NCBI GenBank assembly: GCA_015056495.1
Contig: SVGC01000004.1
Span: forward strand, 85,998-149,997
Direction: 5' to 3'
DNA: 64,000 nt
DNA from: Butyrivibrio sp.
GTDB taxonomy: Bacteria; Bacillota; Clostridia; Lachnospirales; Lachnospiraceae
Below the pieces are notes generated by a model. The model was not told the origin of the DNA, ran no database searches, and saw nothing but the letters and a program-made list of their open reading frames with translations. Shown piece after piece: positions 1 to 9,011 of the stretch. How positions within the stretch are numbered: position 1 is the first letter of the stretch; every line of letters begins with the position of its first letter. Both the position numbers and the translations under genes were made by a program.

Positions 1-114
1 GGACTTGGACTTTCAATAGCCAAGAATCTGACAATTGCTCAAAATGGACATTTCGATATACAGCTGGATGGTGATCTGTTCAAAGTAACAGTTGAATTTG
101 ATGAAGTCCTTTAA
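1..114 (+). CDS. Histidine kinase, C-terminal fragment (cut by window edge)
   Basis: The first 37 codons read in frame to a TAA at 112-114. The fragment begins with GLGLSIAKNL, the G2 ATP-lid box of the HATPase_c domain of sensor histidine kinases, followed by the usual short beta-strand tail. The rest of the kinase lies upstream of the window, so the sensory domain and partner regulator cannot be named. A strong terminator follows immediately, so this is the last gene of its operon. Confidence 0.8.
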   Translation, partial: GLGLSIAKNLTIAQNGHFDIQLDGDLFKVTVEFDEVL

Positions 115-119
115 TTCTA

Positions 120-158
120 ATGAAAAAGCCTTTACCATTGCGGTAAAGGCTTTTTCAT
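120..158 (+). terminator. Rho-independent terminator of the kinase operon
   Basis: The arms AAAAAGCCTTTACC and GGTAAAGGCTTTTT form a 14-bp perfect stem around a 5-base loop, six bases after the kinase stop codon. The A-rich left arm and T-rich right arm allow termination in both directions. Confidence 0.9.
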
Positions 159-292
159 ATCATAGGAAATTGCTTTCCTATGATATAAAAAACGCTCCGC
201 TAAGGATGCGCACTCGCGCGATAGGTAAATGTTGCATAAATGCAACCGCGCTCGGCGCGAGAATGTCGCAAGCGACATTCTTTGTTCGAGCT
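159..292. repeat. Hairpin-rich, locally GC-rich intergenic stretch
   Basis: Between the kinase terminator and the 3' end of prs lie several short inverted repeats: ATCATAGGAAA/TTTCCTATGAT (about 157-183), GTTGCATAAATGCAAC (about 229-244), a CGCGC-rich stem (about 246-260) and GAATGTCGC/GCGACATTC (262-281). Local GC is clearly higher than in the flanking genes. The last hairpin could terminate prs on the minus strand. No reading frame here looks coding. Confidence 0.5.
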
Positions 293-1492
293 TTATTCAA
301 AAAGATGATCTGCTGTATCGAGATTATTGTTGTAAAGCTCAAGTGCTTTGTGGATCTTTTCTGTTGGAACTGTTACGTTGGCGATAGAAGCATCATGGTT
401 AACGAAATCAATGATAGTAGCCATGAATTTACTCATATCAGCAGTAATGATATATGGCTTATCTGTGATCTCTTTATCCTGATATGTAAGGTTAGTAGTG
501 ATAACAGCATCAAAGTAGCCATTTTCATAACCCATATCAAATTTATCCATACCATCTGTAAACAGACCAAATGTTGTGCAGATGAATACACGCTTAGCAT
601 TTTTGAGTTTTAACTGCTTGGCTGTATCAATCATACTTGAACCGGATGAGATCATATCATCGATAATGATAGCATCCTTACCCTTAAGATCTGAACCAAG
701 GAATTCGTGAGCAACAATAGGGTTAGTTCCGTTCACTACATGAGCATAATCACGTCTCTTATAGAACATACCTGTATCAGCGCCGAGAACGCCTGCAAAA
801 TAAACAGCTCTGTCAAGAGCACCTTCGTCAGGACTGATAACTACAAGGTGATCCTTGTCTACGATAATATCTTCAACATGTGATAAAAGTGCCTTCATAA
901 ACTGATATGAAGCCAGGAAATTATCAAAGCCGCCAAGTGGAGCAGCATTAGAAATTCTTGGGTCGTGAGCATCAAAAGTGATAAAGTTTGAAATGCCCAT
1001 ATCATGAAGTTCTTTAAACATAAGAGCTGCATCAAGTGACTCAAGGCCATTTCTCTTATGCTGACGGCCTTCATATAAGAAAGGCATAATAACATTTACT
1101 CTTTTTGCTTTTCCATTAATTGCAGCAATTACACGCTTAAGATCCTGATAATGATCATCAGGAGACATATAATTGGTCTGTCCATACATCTTGTAGCTGA
1201 TGGAATGGTTACATACATCAGTTAAGATATATACATCTTTACCTCTTACTGATTCTCTGATCTCACCCTTGGCTTCACCAGAACCAAATCTTGGGCATCC
1301 TGCATTGATCATATAACTGTCTTGAATATATTCGCGGAAAGCAGGATCGTTATTTGGAAGTTTGTGAAGATTGTGACGAAATTCAGATAAATACTTATCT
1401 ACATTTGAACCGAGTTCTTTTGCAGATTCCATTACAATGAGCTTAAGAGGTGCAACGGGTATACTTGCTTCTAACTGTTGAAAATCAGGCAT
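293..1492 (-). CDS. prs: Ribose-phosphate pyrophosphokinase (PRPP synthetase)
   Basis: This cytosolic enzyme transfers pyrophosphate from ATP to ribose 5-phosphate to give PRPP for nucleotide, histidine and tryptophan synthesis. The 399-residue protein has the two tandem phosphoribosyltransferase-type folds of the family. It carries the PRPP-binding loop IIDDMISSGSS around residues 277-287 and the upstream catalytic-flexible-loop region around RRDYAH. It is longer than the roughly 315-residue classical enzyme, a form I associate with clostridial genomes. An AAGGATG ribosome site precedes the ATG. It is divergent from the DUF512 operon and appears monocistronic. Confidence 0.9.
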   Translation of the reverse strand: MPDFQQLEASIPVAPLKLIVMESAKELGSNVDKYLSEFRHNLHKLPNNDPAFREYIQDSYMINAGCPRFGSGEAKGEIRESVRGKDVYILTDVCNHSISYKMYGQTNYMSPDDHYQDLKRVIAAINGKAKRVNVIMPFLYEGRQHKRNGLESLDAALMFKELHDMGISNFITFDAHDPRISNAAPLGGFDNFLASYQFMKALLSHVEDIIVDKDHLVVISPDEGALDRAVYFAGVLGADTGMFYKRRDYAHVVNGTNPIVAHEFLGSDLKGKDAIIIDDMISSGSSMIDTAKQLKLKNAKRVFICTTFGLFTDGMDKFDMGYENGYFDAVITTNLTYQDKEITDKPYIITADMSKFMATIIDFVNHDASIANVTVPTEKIHKALELYNNNLDTADHLFE

Positions 1493-1575
1493 TTTGTTTA
1501 CATCCTTTTATTCTTTATTTGTATTATTTGATAAAAAAACAAAAATACTACATCTATTGTTTTAACATCCGGATA

Positions 1576-1604
1576 CTGACACGTCAAGAAAATTCATGTA
1601 TAAT
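1576..1604 (+). promoter_or_regulatory. SigA-type promoter for the DUF512-der-plsY-gpsA operon
   Basis: CTGACA (1576-1581), a 17-base spacer and TATAAT (1599-1604) lie 35 bases upstream of the DUF512 start codon. The spacing is ideal for the housekeeping sigma factor, with one mismatch in the -35 box. Confidence 0.7.
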
Positions 1605-1638
1605 AAGAGTCGTATGTTCAAAATTAATGAGGTTTTTT

Positions 1639-3018
1639 ATGAATAAAGACAAAGGACATCTGATCAGTAGAGTATTGGATGGAAGCATCGCTCAGGAACT
1701 TGAAATTCAGCCTGGTGACGTGCTTTTAAAGATCAATGGTCAGGATGTTATTGATATTTTTGATTATCAATTTATGATCCAGGAAGAAGAGCTGACACTT
1801 ATCATCAGGAAGCCAAATGGTGAAGAGTGGGAGCTTGATATCGAAAAAGATGAAGAAGATGACCTGGGAATTGAATTTGCCAATGGCCTTATGGATGACT
1901 ATAAGTCCTGCCATAATAAATGTATTTTCTGTTTTATAGATCAGATGCCAAAGGGAATGAGAGAAACCCTGTATTTTAAGGATGATGATTCAAGACTTTC
2001 ATTTCTTCAGGGCAATTACGTTACACTGACTAATATGAGTGATAGTGATGTGGACAGGATCATTAAATATCATTTATCACCTATAAATGTATCTTTTCAG
2101 ACCACTAATCCGGAGTTGCGCTGCAAGATGCTCAATAACCGTTTTGCCGGCGAAGCTCTTGAAAAGGTCAAAAGGCTCTGTGTTCCGGGTAATGGAATAG
2201 AGCTTAACGGACAGATAGTTCTGTGTAAAGGTGTTAATGACAAGGAAGAGCTTCACAGATCTCTTACAGATCTTTACAACTTAAGACCTAATCTTCAGAG
2301 TGTCTCCATAGTGCCTGTTGGTCTGTCAAAATACAGAGATGGCCTGTACCCATTGGAGCCATTTACTAAAGAAGATGCGAGAGAAGTTATAAAAGAAATA
2401 AGCTACTGGCAGGATAAAGCCTTCGCTGAAGGCGGTACCCATTTTGTACATGCCAGTGATGAATGGTATCTTCTGGCTGAGCTTCCAATCCCGGAGGCTG
2501 ACCTCTATGATGGATATGGCCAGTATGAAAATGGTGTTGGTATGCTAAGGCTTCTCATGGACGAGTTCCATGAAGGAATGGAGATTTTAAAAAGAGACCA
2601 TGGTGCTCAGGTGGCTGATTATAAAGCTGAGATGTCTCTTGCTACAGGAAGGCTTGCGTATCCAACTATCAAGAGCCTTGTAGATGAAGCTATGGAATAT
2701 TGTCCCGGACTTACAGTTTACACTTATCCTATAAGAAATGATTTCTTTGGTGAGAGGATAACTGTGTCAGGACTTTTGACCGGTGGTGATATAATAAAAC
2801 AGTTGAAAGGCCAAAAGCTAGGAAATAAGCTGCTTTTACCACAGAATGTGCTCAGAGCCGGTGAAAATTACCTTCTTGACGACGTGACAGTACCGCAGAT
2901 CGAGGAGGAGCTTGGTGTTCAAATTGACATAATCAAGCAGGCGGGGTATCATTTGGTGTCTGAACTTTTTGGAATAGATGTTTTTCCTAAAAAGAACAGT
3001 TATGATGAGTTTGAATAA
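1639..3018 (+). CDS. PDZ / radical-SAM-like DUF512 protein
   Basis: The protein has 459 residues from the ATG at 1639, which follows a TGAGG ribosome site; longer upstream extensions lack one. Residues 1-70 form a PDZ-like domain (HLISRVLDGSIAQE, QPGDVLLKING). CHNKCIFCFIDQ at residues 91-102 gives a CX3CX2C iron-sulfur motif (C91, C95, C98). A radical-SAM-like barrel follows, with a C-terminal DUF512 domain ending LFGIDVFP. The family is conserved in clostridia and cyanobacteria and often adjoins the GTPase gene der, as here, with a 25-base gap. Its reaction is not established to my knowledge; a role linked to ribosome or RNA maturation is only an inference from the neighbour. Confidence 0.85.
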   Translation: MNKDKGHLISRVLDGSIAQELEIQPGDVLLKINGQDVIDIFDYQFMIQEEELTLIIRKPNGEEWELDIEKDEEDDLGIEFANGLMDDYKSCHNKCIFCFIDQMPKGMRETLYFKDDDSRLSFLQGNYVTLTNMSDSDVDRIIKYHLSPINVSFQTTNPELRCKMLNNRFAGEALEKVKRLCVPGNGIELNGQIVLCKGVNDKEELHRSLTDLYNLRPNLQSVSIVPVGLSKYRDGLYPLEPFTKEDAREVIKEISYWQDKAFAEGGTHFVHASDEWYLLAELPIPEADLYDGYGQYENGVGMLRLLMDEFHEGMEILKRDHGAQVADYKAEMSLATGRLAYPTIKSLVDEAMEYCPGLTVYTYPIRNDFFGERITVSGLLTGGDIIKQLKGQKLGNKLLLPQNVLRAGENYLLDDVTVPQIEEELGVQIDIIKQAGYHLVSELFGIDVFPKKNSYDEFE

Positions 3019-3043
3019 TCATATATAAGAAATTGAGGTATTT

Positions 3044-4372
3044 ATGAAAAGAAAAAATATTGTTGCAGTAGTTGGACGTCCTAATGTAGGAAAGTCTTCC
3101 CTCTTCAACGCTCTGGCTGGTAAGCAGATATCCATCGTTAAGGATACACCTGGTGTTACCAGAGACAGAATATATCAGGATGTAGAGTGGCTTGATAATT
3201 CTTTTACACTTGTTGATACAGGTGGTATTGAGCCGGAATCTAAGGATATCATCCTGTCACAGATGAGAGAGCAGGCTCAGATCGCTATTGAGACAGCCGA
3301 CGTTATTTTATTCATGTGTGATGCCAAGAGCGGTGTTACTGATGCGGATTATGCTGTTGCTGATATCCTTCGTAAGTCAGGAAAGCCGGTAGTGCTCACA
3401 GTAAATAAGGTGGACAGCTATAAACGTGATATGATGGACGTTTACGAGTTTTATAATCTCGGTATTGGCGAGCCTTATCCTATCAGTGCTACTAATAAGA
3501 CAGGTCTTGGTGATCTTCTTGAAGAGGTGGTTTCTCATTTTGTTGTTACATCAAATGATGAGGAAGAGGATGACAGAGTAAAGGTTGCCATTATCGGTAA
3601 GCCAAATGTTGGTAAGTCATCTATCATCAACAGACTTATCGGCGAGAACAGGCTTATTGTATCTGATATTGCAGGTACAACCCGTGATGCTATCGATACC
3701 GATGTTAAATATAACGGCAAGGAATATACATTTATTGATACAGCTGGTCTTCGTAGAAAGAGCAAGGTAAAAGAGGAACTTGAGCAGTTCATGATCCTCA
3801 GAACCGTCAGTGCGGTTGAGAGAGCTGATATTGCAGTCCTTGTCATCAATGCTGATGAAGGCGTAACAGAGCAGGATGCCAAGATTGCCGGAATTGCCCA
3901 TGACAGAGGTAAAGCTATAATCATCGCTGTAAATAAATGGGATCTTATTGAAAAAGATAATAACTCAGTAAAAGAGTTTACAAAGAAGATTCGTTCAACA
4001 CTTTCATTCATGGCTTATGCAGAGATCATATTTATCTCAGCAGTTACAGGTCAGAGACTTGTTAAGCTCTATGAGATGATCGATATTGTAAATGAAAACC
4101 ACTCAATGCGTGTTGCGACTGGTGTTCTTAATGAGATCATGATGCAGGCCGTTGTAATGCAGCAGCCACCTTCAGATAAAGGTAAGATGCTCAAGCTCTA
4201 TTACATTACACAGGTTGCTGTTAAGCCACCGACATTTGTTATTTTTGTAAATGACAAAAAGCTTATGCATTTTTCATATACAAGATATATTGAAAATCAG
4301 ATCAGAGAGACATTTGGATTTAAAGGAACTCCTCTTAAATTTATTATAAGAGAGAGGAAGGAGAACGAATAA
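3044..4372 (+). CDS. der: Ribosome-assembly GTPase Der (EngA)
   Basis: This double-GTPase protein acts in 50S subunit maturation. At 442 residues it is the normal family length. Two complete G domains are visible: GRPNVGKSS at residues 11-19 with DTPG and NKVD, and GKPNVGKSS near residue 185 with DTAG and NKWD. A C-terminal KH-like domain follows. An AATTGAGG ribosome site precedes the ATG. It lies between the DUF512 gene and plsY in a tightly packed operon; plsY begins two bases after its stop. Confidence 0.95.
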   Translation: MKRKNIVAVVGRPNVGKSSLFNALAGKQISIVKDTPGVTRDRIYQDVEWLDNSFTLVDTGGIEPESKDIILSQMREQAQIAIETADVILFMCDAKSGVTDADYAVADILRKSGKPVVLTVNKVDSYKRDMMDVYEFYNLGIGEPYPISATNKTGLGDLLEEVVSHFVVTSNDEEEDDRVKVAIIGKPNVGKSSIINRLIGENRLIVSDIAGTTRDAIDTDVKYNGKEYTFIDTAGLRRKSKVKEELEQFMILRTVSAVERADIAVLVINADEGVTEQDAKIAGIAHDRGKAIIIAVNKWDLIEKDNNSVKEFTKKIRSTLSFMAYAEIIFISAVTGQRLVKLYEMIDIVNENHSMRVATGVLNEIMMQAVVMQQPPSDKGKMLKLYYITQVAVKPPTFVIFVNDKKLMHFSYTRYIENQIRETFGFKGTPLKFIIRERKENE

Positions 4373-4374
4373 AG

Positions 4375-5031
4375 TTGGATATATTAGTCAGACTGGTTAG
4401 TTTACTTATTGGTTATGTATTTGGAACATTTCAGACAGCTGTTTTATATGGTAAGCTCAAGGGTGTAGATATCAGAAAGATGGGTAGCGGCAATGCCGGA
4501 ACAACCAATACACTCAGGGTTCTTGGAACAAAAGCTGGATTTATTGTTTTATTTGGTGACATGCTTAAGTGCATCATAGCTGTAGTACTTGTATCTGTTA
4601 TTTTTGGTAAATCACATCCGGATATGGTTTATCTGCTGAAAATATATGCAGCTCTGGGATGCGTACTGGGACATGATTTCCCTGTTATGCTGAAGTTCAA
4701 GGGTGGAAAGGGAATTGCCTGCACAGCCGGATATATGTGTGCAATGCATCCTTCATTCATACCTATGTTTGTAATTCTTTTCTTGATCGTATTTAACATT
4801 ACACATTATGTATCTCTTGGTTCTCTGGCTATTTATGTAGGTTTTGTAGTTCAGCTCATCATTGAGGGTCAGATGGGTATGTATCATATGAGCCAGGCAC
4901 ATCTTATTGAGATGTATATCATTGCTGTATTTATGACTGTTCTTGCTTTCTATCAGCACAGAACTAATATAGTTAAGCTTGTAAATCATAACGAGCGTAA
5001 AACTTATATATTTAAGAAAAATACATTGTGA
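4375..5031 (+). CDS. plsY: Glycerol-3-phosphate acyltransferase PlsY
   Basis: This integral membrane enzyme acylates position 1 of glycerol 3-phosphate from acyl-phosphate, the first step of phospholipid synthesis. The 218-residue protein has the family motifs GSGNAGTTNTLR near residue 37 and KFKGGKGIA near residue 106, set among about five hydrophobic segments. It starts at TTG 4375, supported by an AGGAAGGAG ribosome site within the end of der. The following gene gpsA makes its substrate, so the pair is a functional unit. Confidence 0.93.
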   Translation: MDILVRLVSLLIGYVFGTFQTAVLYGKLKGVDIRKMGSGNAGTTNTLRVLGTKAGFIVLFGDMLKCIIAVVLVSVIFGKSHPDMVYLLKIYAALGCVLGHDFPVMLKFKGGKGIACTAGYMCAMHPSFIPMFVILFLIVFNITHYVSLGSLAIYVGFVVQLIIEGQMGMYHMSQAHLIEMYIIAVFMTVLAFYQHRTNIVKLVNHNERKTYIFKKNTL

Positions 5032-5047
5032 TCTATAGGGGGATATT

Positions 5048-6070
5048 TTGAGCGAAAGTATAGGTATTATTGGCGCGGGTAGCTGGGGCATAGCACTTGC
5101 TTATCTGCTCTCAGTAAATGGTGAAGATGTTACAGTCTGGTCCAGAAGTGAAGAGAATGTCAGAAAATTACAACAGGATCATGAGAATAAGGACAAACTT
5201 CCTGGTGTTATTCTAAATGAAAGTGTTAAATTCACTTCTGATATTGAAAAAGCAGTATGGGATAAGGATATTATTGTAATAGTAGTTCCTTCTGCCCATA
5301 TGAGATCAGTTTGTAAACAGATTAAACCATATTTATCAAATGACCCAAATAAAAAACAGGTTATCGTAAATTGTTCTAAGGGTATTGAGGAAGATACACT
5401 CATGATCATGACTGATGTCATATTGGATGAGCTTCCTGGAACAGATGTTGCAGTATTGTCTGGTCCTTCCCATGCAGAAGAAGTTGGAAAAGGCATGCCT
5501 ACAACAATTGTAGTGGGAGCCTTTGATAAAGATACAGCTCTGTATGTTCAGAAAGTATTTATGAATGACGTTTTCAGAGTATATATCAGTCCTGATATGC
5601 TTGGCATCGAAATAGGTGCTGCCCTTAAAAATGTCATTGCACTTGCTGCAGGTATTGCAGATGGACTTGGCTATGGTGATAACACCAAGGCTGCGCTGGT
5701 TACAAGAGGAATCACAGAGATCGCAAGACTTGGAATAGCCATGGGCGGCAATTTTGAAACATTTTGCGGACTTAGCGGTATTGGCGACCTTGTTGTTACT
5801 TGTGCATCCATGCATTCAAGAAACAGAAGAGCCGGTATACTCATTGGACAGGGCAAGTCAGCCAAGGAAGCCATGGATGAAGTGCACATGGTTGTTGAAG
5901 GTGTCTACAGTGCCAAAGCTGCTCTTAAGCTTGCACAGAAGTACAACGTTGATATGCCGATAGTTGAGCAGATCAATGCGGTATTATTTGACAATAAGTC
6001 AGCCAAAGATGCAGTAGCAGAACTGATGGTGAGAGACCCAAAGATTGAAACGCATAATCTTGATTGGTAA
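5048..6070 (+). CDS. gpsA: Glycerol-3-phosphate dehydrogenase [NAD(P)+]
   Basis: The enzyme reduces dihydroxyacetone phosphate to sn-glycerol 3-phosphate for phospholipid synthesis. It has 340 residues. The N-terminal Rossmann motif is GAGSWGIALA (residues 8-17), with the conserved CSKGIE and SGPSHAEEV segments and the catalytic-lysine region IGAALKNVIALAAG near residue 190. The TTG start at 5048 follows a TAGGGGG ribosome site 16 bases after plsY. It is the last gene of the operon, closed by the hairpin at 6077. Confidence 0.94.
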   Translation: MSESIGIIGAGSWGIALAYLLSVNGEDVTVWSRSEENVRKLQQDHENKDKLPGVILNESVKFTSDIEKAVWDKDIIVIVVPSAHMRSVCKQIKPYLSNDPNKKQVIVNCSKGIEEDTLMIMTDVILDELPGTDVAVLSGPSHAEEVGKGMPTTIVVGAFDKDTALYVQKVFMNDVFRVYISPDMLGIEIGAALKNVIALAAGIADGLGYGDNTKAALVTRGITEIARLGIAMGGNFETFCGLSGIGDLVVTCASMHSRNRRAGILIGQGKSAKEAMDEVHMVVEGVYSAKAALKLAQKYNVDMPIVEQINAVLFDNKSAKDAVAELMVRDPKIETHNLDW

Positions 6071-6076
6071 TAAATG

Positions 6077-6110
6077 CGCGTACACTAATAAGTAGTGTAC
6101 GCGTTTTTTA
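6077..6110 (+). terminator. Terminator after gpsA
   Basis: CGCGTACACTA and TAGTGTACGCG form an 11-bp stem with a 5-base loop, followed by TTTTTT. It lies just beyond the gpsA stop and before the convergent crp-like gene. Confidence 0.9.
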
Positions 6111-6113
6111 TTT

Positions 6114-6142
6114 TGACCCTAGGGGACGGGGTTAAGGGGTCA
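6114..6142. repeat. REP-like palindrome with GGGGACGGGG core
   Basis: TGACCC (6114-6119) and GGGTCA (6137-6142) flank AGGGGACGGGG. This is the layout of short REP/RAYT-type hairpins in Firmicutes. Its right arm supplies the TGA stop codon of the minus-strand regulator gene. It shares the GGGGACG core with the larger palindromes at 13389 and 22565. Confidence 0.55.
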
Positions 6143-6859
6143 TAATTCATATATCAGCGTATCGTCGTTGATTGTTATTACATTTCCGTTTACGCGGATA
6201 AGACCTTCGTCTTGCATTTTTCCCAGTTCCCTGCAAACAGAAGAACGCTCTGAACAGACATATTGAGCCAACTGTTCTCTGGTAAATGCCAATACAAAGC
6301 TTTTTCCTCCATCTTTTTTGGCCTGATAAGTAAAATAGGCTAAAAGCTTTTCTCGAAGTGACTTTCTGGTCAGGAGTCTGATCTTACGGTTCAGTATTAT
6401 ATTATTTGTTGCCAGAATATTAGTGAGATTCCTTATAAATATTGAATAGTACTCATCAGTTTTGGGATTTTCCAATATCCTGTTTATGTTAAAAAACAGC
6501 ATTTTTACATCATTTCTGACTCTAAAATGTGACAGGTCGTTTAGCATGCCTGTAATGCAAAAGGCAGGACCAATTATGTCTCCAACAGTATCTCTTCCGA
6601 TGATCTCTTCATCTCCATGAATGGAAGTATGCAGGACATCGATGTCTCCTTTTAATATGATCCCGGCATGGGTTATGTGACTATCAGATGGATAGACGTC
6701 ACTTCCTTTTTGATATTCTTTGATATAACAATCCGCATGATCAATGAGTCTTTCAATGTCATTCGGTTTTAGTGATTCAAATAATTTATTTTTTTGTAAT
6801 TCTGCGATATTTTCCATTTTTGTAAAAGTGTTGCATGCGCAACATCTTCTTTTCCCCAT
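6140..6859 (-). CDS. Crp/Fnr-family transcription regulator
   Basis: The protein has 239 residues: an N-terminal cyclic-nucleotide-binding-like beta-barrel (about 20-140), a dimerisation helix, and a C-terminal winged helix (FTREQLAQYVCSERSSVCRE, about 185-205). The first residues, MGKRRCCAC, put three cysteines (C6, C7, C9) at the N-terminus, where Fnr-like proteins often hold an iron-sulfur cluster; cluster binding here is an inference. A second possible start is Met15, but it has no ribosome site. The gene diverges from the nitrogenase-like operon across a 100-base gap containing a GTTAGC inverted repeat, so it probably controls that operon. Confidence 0.85.
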   Translation of the reverse strand: MGKRRCCACNTFTKMENIAELQKNKLFESLKPNDIERLIDHADCYIKEYQKGSDVYPSDSHITHAGIILKGDIDVLHTSIHGDEEIIGRDTVGDIIGPAFCITGMLNDLSHFRVRNDVKMLFFNINRILENPKTDEYYSIFIRNLTNILATNNIILNRKIRLLTRKSLREKLLAYFTYQAKKDGGKSFVLAFTREQLAQYVCSERSSVCRELGKMQDEGLIRVNGNVITINDDTLIYEL

Positions 6860-6875
6860 TCTATGATAATCTCTT

Positions 6876-6899
6876 TGTGGTTAGCGGCAGCTAACATGA
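6876..6899. promoter_or_regulatory. Putative Crp/Fnr operator between the regulator and the nifH-like gene
   Basis: GTTAGC-GGCA-GCTAAC (6880-6895) is a perfect 6-4-6 inverted repeat, within TGTG...ATGA outer halves. Size and symmetry suit a Crp/Fnr dimer, and the site lies in the divergent promoter region. Binding by the adjacent regulator is inferred. Confidence 0.5.
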
Positions 6900-6959
6900 T
6901 GATAACAATTTTAATACACTTTTCCTTATAAAACAAGGAAAAAACAAGGAGAAAAGCTT

Positions 6960-7745
6960 ATGGTTAAAATAGCTGTTTATGGAAAAGGTGGTATAGGTAA
7001 ATCTACTACTACATCCAATCTCTCAGCAGCTCTGGCAGAGGCTGGCTATAAAGTGATGCAGATTGGTTGTGATCCAAAATCAGATTCTACAAAATGCCTT
7101 ATGGGTGGCGTTAAGATCCCTACAGTACTTGATCAGATCAGAGACAAGGGACCCACAGGAGTAGAGATTGAGGACATCGTTTTTGAAGGTTTTCATGGAG
7201 TCCTGTGCGTTGAAGCAGGAGGTCCTACACCTGGTATTGGCTGCGCTGGAAGAGGAATCATAACTGCTTTTGACAAACTTGAAGAGCTGGGAGCTTATGA
7301 CATCTACAAGCCAGATATTGTTCTATATGACGTACTTGGTGATGTAGTATGTGGAGGATTTGCAATGCCTATAAGAGAAGGCTATGCAGATCATGTCCTG
7401 GTTGTTACATCCGGTGAGATGATGGCCCTGTATGCAGCATCCAATATTGTCAGTGCTGTTCATAATTTTGGCAAAAGAGGTTATGCAAAGCTGGGAGGCA
7501 TAATTCTTAACAGCAGAAATGTTGAGAATGAAGTTGAAACAGTTGAAAAGGCAGCAAAGGAAATGGGCGAGAAAGTCTTATGCGTTATTCCTAGAGATGG
7601 CGCAGTACAACAGGCGGAAGACCTTGGAAAGACTGTTATAGAAGCTCTTCCTGACACAGACATGGCTGCATGTTACAGAAATCTTGCTGAGAAAGTATTG
7701 GAGGTAAGTAGTTATGAGCTGCAGCTTGATAGACAATGTGTTTGA
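6960..7745 (+). CDS. NifH-like iron protein (nitrogenase-like reductase component)
   Basis: This is an ATP-dependent [4Fe-4S] electron donor of the NifH/BchL/CfbC superfamily, 261 residues long. The P-loop is GKGGIGKS (residues 8-15). The two inter-subunit cluster cysteines are present: C95 in GIGCAGRG and C131 in [10 protein letters not shown]. Switch II is [10 protein letters not shown]. The C-terminus is shorter than in NifH of true nitrogenase (about 290). It has an AAGGAG ribosome site eight bases before the ATG. Its 3' end overlaps the NifD-like gene by 32 bases, implying coupled synthesis. The electron acceptor should be the encoded NifD/NifK-like pair. Confidence 0.92.
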   Translation: MVKIAVYGKGGIGKSTTTSNLSAALAEAGYKVMQIGCDPKSDSTKCLMGGVKIPTVLDQIRDKGPTGVEIEDIVFEGFHGVLCVEAGGPTPGIGCAGRGIITAFDKLEELGAYDIYKPDIVLYDVLGDVVCGGFAMPIREGYADHVLVVTSGEMMALYAASNIVSAVHNFGKRGYAKLGGIILNSRNVENEVETVEKAAKEMGEKVLCVIPRDGAVQQAEDLGKTVIEALPDTDMAACYRNLAEKVLEVSSYELQLDRQCV

Positions 7746-8988
7746 GGTGAGCCTTCATTATTCATCACCTGCACATGGAGGCTGGGGAGTATTAAAGGCA
7801 GCACAGCTTATTCCTGACAGCTATTTCCTCTTTGCCTCTCCGGCAGCTTGTGGAAGACATGGAGCTCTGGGAGCCAGGATGGAAGGGAGAAAAGAGCGGG
7901 TTTCTTATCTCTTTTTGACTGAACAGTCCATCGTATCAGGTGACTATGAGCAGATGTTAAAAGATGCTTTGGAACAGCTTTTTTCCTACCTGAAAAAAAG
8001 AAACAGAGTTCCAAAAGTCATGGGAATATTTGTCAGCTGCATAGATGACCTTTTGGGTACTGACCACGAATCACTTATGGCAGAGCTCGAAAGCATGTAT
8101 CCGGGAGTAAGGTTCATTGATTGCCATATGAATCCTACATCAACAGATACTGGCGTTCCACCGATCGTCAATATCCAGAACAAACTATATTCTGTCCTTG
8201 AAGAAAATGAAGTAAGGGATACGGGCGTCAATATCATCGGCAATCTTCAGGCAATCAATCCTGATAGTGAGTTGTTTGAGGTCCTGTCACAGATGGGTGC
8301 TGAGAAAGTACGCCATATTTCTGATTTCAAGAGCTTTGATGAGTATCAGGATATGGCAAAAAGCCAGCTTAATATTGTAATTGCGCCATCTGGTGAATAT
8401 GCCTGCAAAAATATGAATAGAAAAATAGGAGTCTCTTATGAAAAGGTCCTTACATCATTTAGACCTGAAAACATAAGAGAAGGCTATGAAAGAATTGCCA
8501 AAAGGCTTGGTTCTGAATGCCCTGATCTTGAACCATACGAAAATGAGGCCAGAAAAGCACTTGAAGAAACAAGAGATTATCTTGATGGAGCTCCTGTTAT
8601 TTTGGATCAGGAAGCTATCACCAGACCTTTTGAACTTGCAAGATGTCTTTTGAAAGCAGGAATAAATGTTAAGAGAGTGTATTCTCAGCTACTGATCCCT
8701 TCCGATAAAGAAGACTATAAGTGGGTGATGGAGCATTATCCTGATATAGAAGTCAGACAGCCGCAGAATCCTAAAGTTACCATTGAAGAAAAAGTAGATG
8801 AAGAGTGCATAGCTGTAGGCTATAGCGCCGGATACATCACAGGTGCTTTACATGTAGTTGATATAGGCGGACAGAATGGCCTATATGGATACAAGGGTCT
8901 TACAGATCTTTTGCAGAAAATAAGAGATGCCAGGGATACGGTCTCAGATCTGAAGCAGATCCTTGATGATGCTGTTATAATCGTATAA
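7714..8988 (+). CDS. NifD-like nitrogenase component 1 subunit
   Basis: This 424-residue oxidoreductase component-1 protein is shorter than NifD (about 490). By alignment from memory, C46 (SPAACGRHG) matches the P-cluster Cys88 of NifD and C109 ([10 protein letters not shown]) matches Cys154. No cysteine is found at the Cys62 position. The cofactor ligands are both retained: C231 in [12 protein letters not shown] matches Cys275, and H380 in LHVVDIGG matches His442. The ATG at 7714 follows GGAGG inside the nifH-like gene. Substrate is unknown. It is not a full nitrogenase, since nifE, nifN and nifB are absent here. Confidence 0.88.
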   Translation: MSCSLIDNVFEVSLHYSSPAHGGWGVLKAAQLIPDSYFLFASPAACGRHGALGARMEGRKERVSYLFLTEQSIVSGDYEQMLKDALEQLFSYLKKRNRVPKVMGIFVSCIDDLLGTDHESLMAELESMYPGVRFIDCHMNPTSTDTGVPPIVNIQNKLYSVLEENEVRDTGVNIIGNLQAINPDSELFEVLSQMGAEKVRHISDFKSFDEYQDMAKSQLNIVIAPSGEYACKNMNRKIGVSYEKVLTSFRPENIREGYERIAKRLGSECPDLEPYENEARKALEETRDYLDGAPVILDQEAITRPFELARCLLKAGINVKRVYSQLLIPSDKEDYKWVMEHYPDIEVRQPQNPKVTIEEKVDEECIAVGYSAGYITGALHVVDIGGQNGLYGYKGLTDLLQKIRDARDTVSDLKQILDDAVIIV

Positions 8989-9011
8989 ATTTTCGTAAAA
9001 GGAGTATTGTT

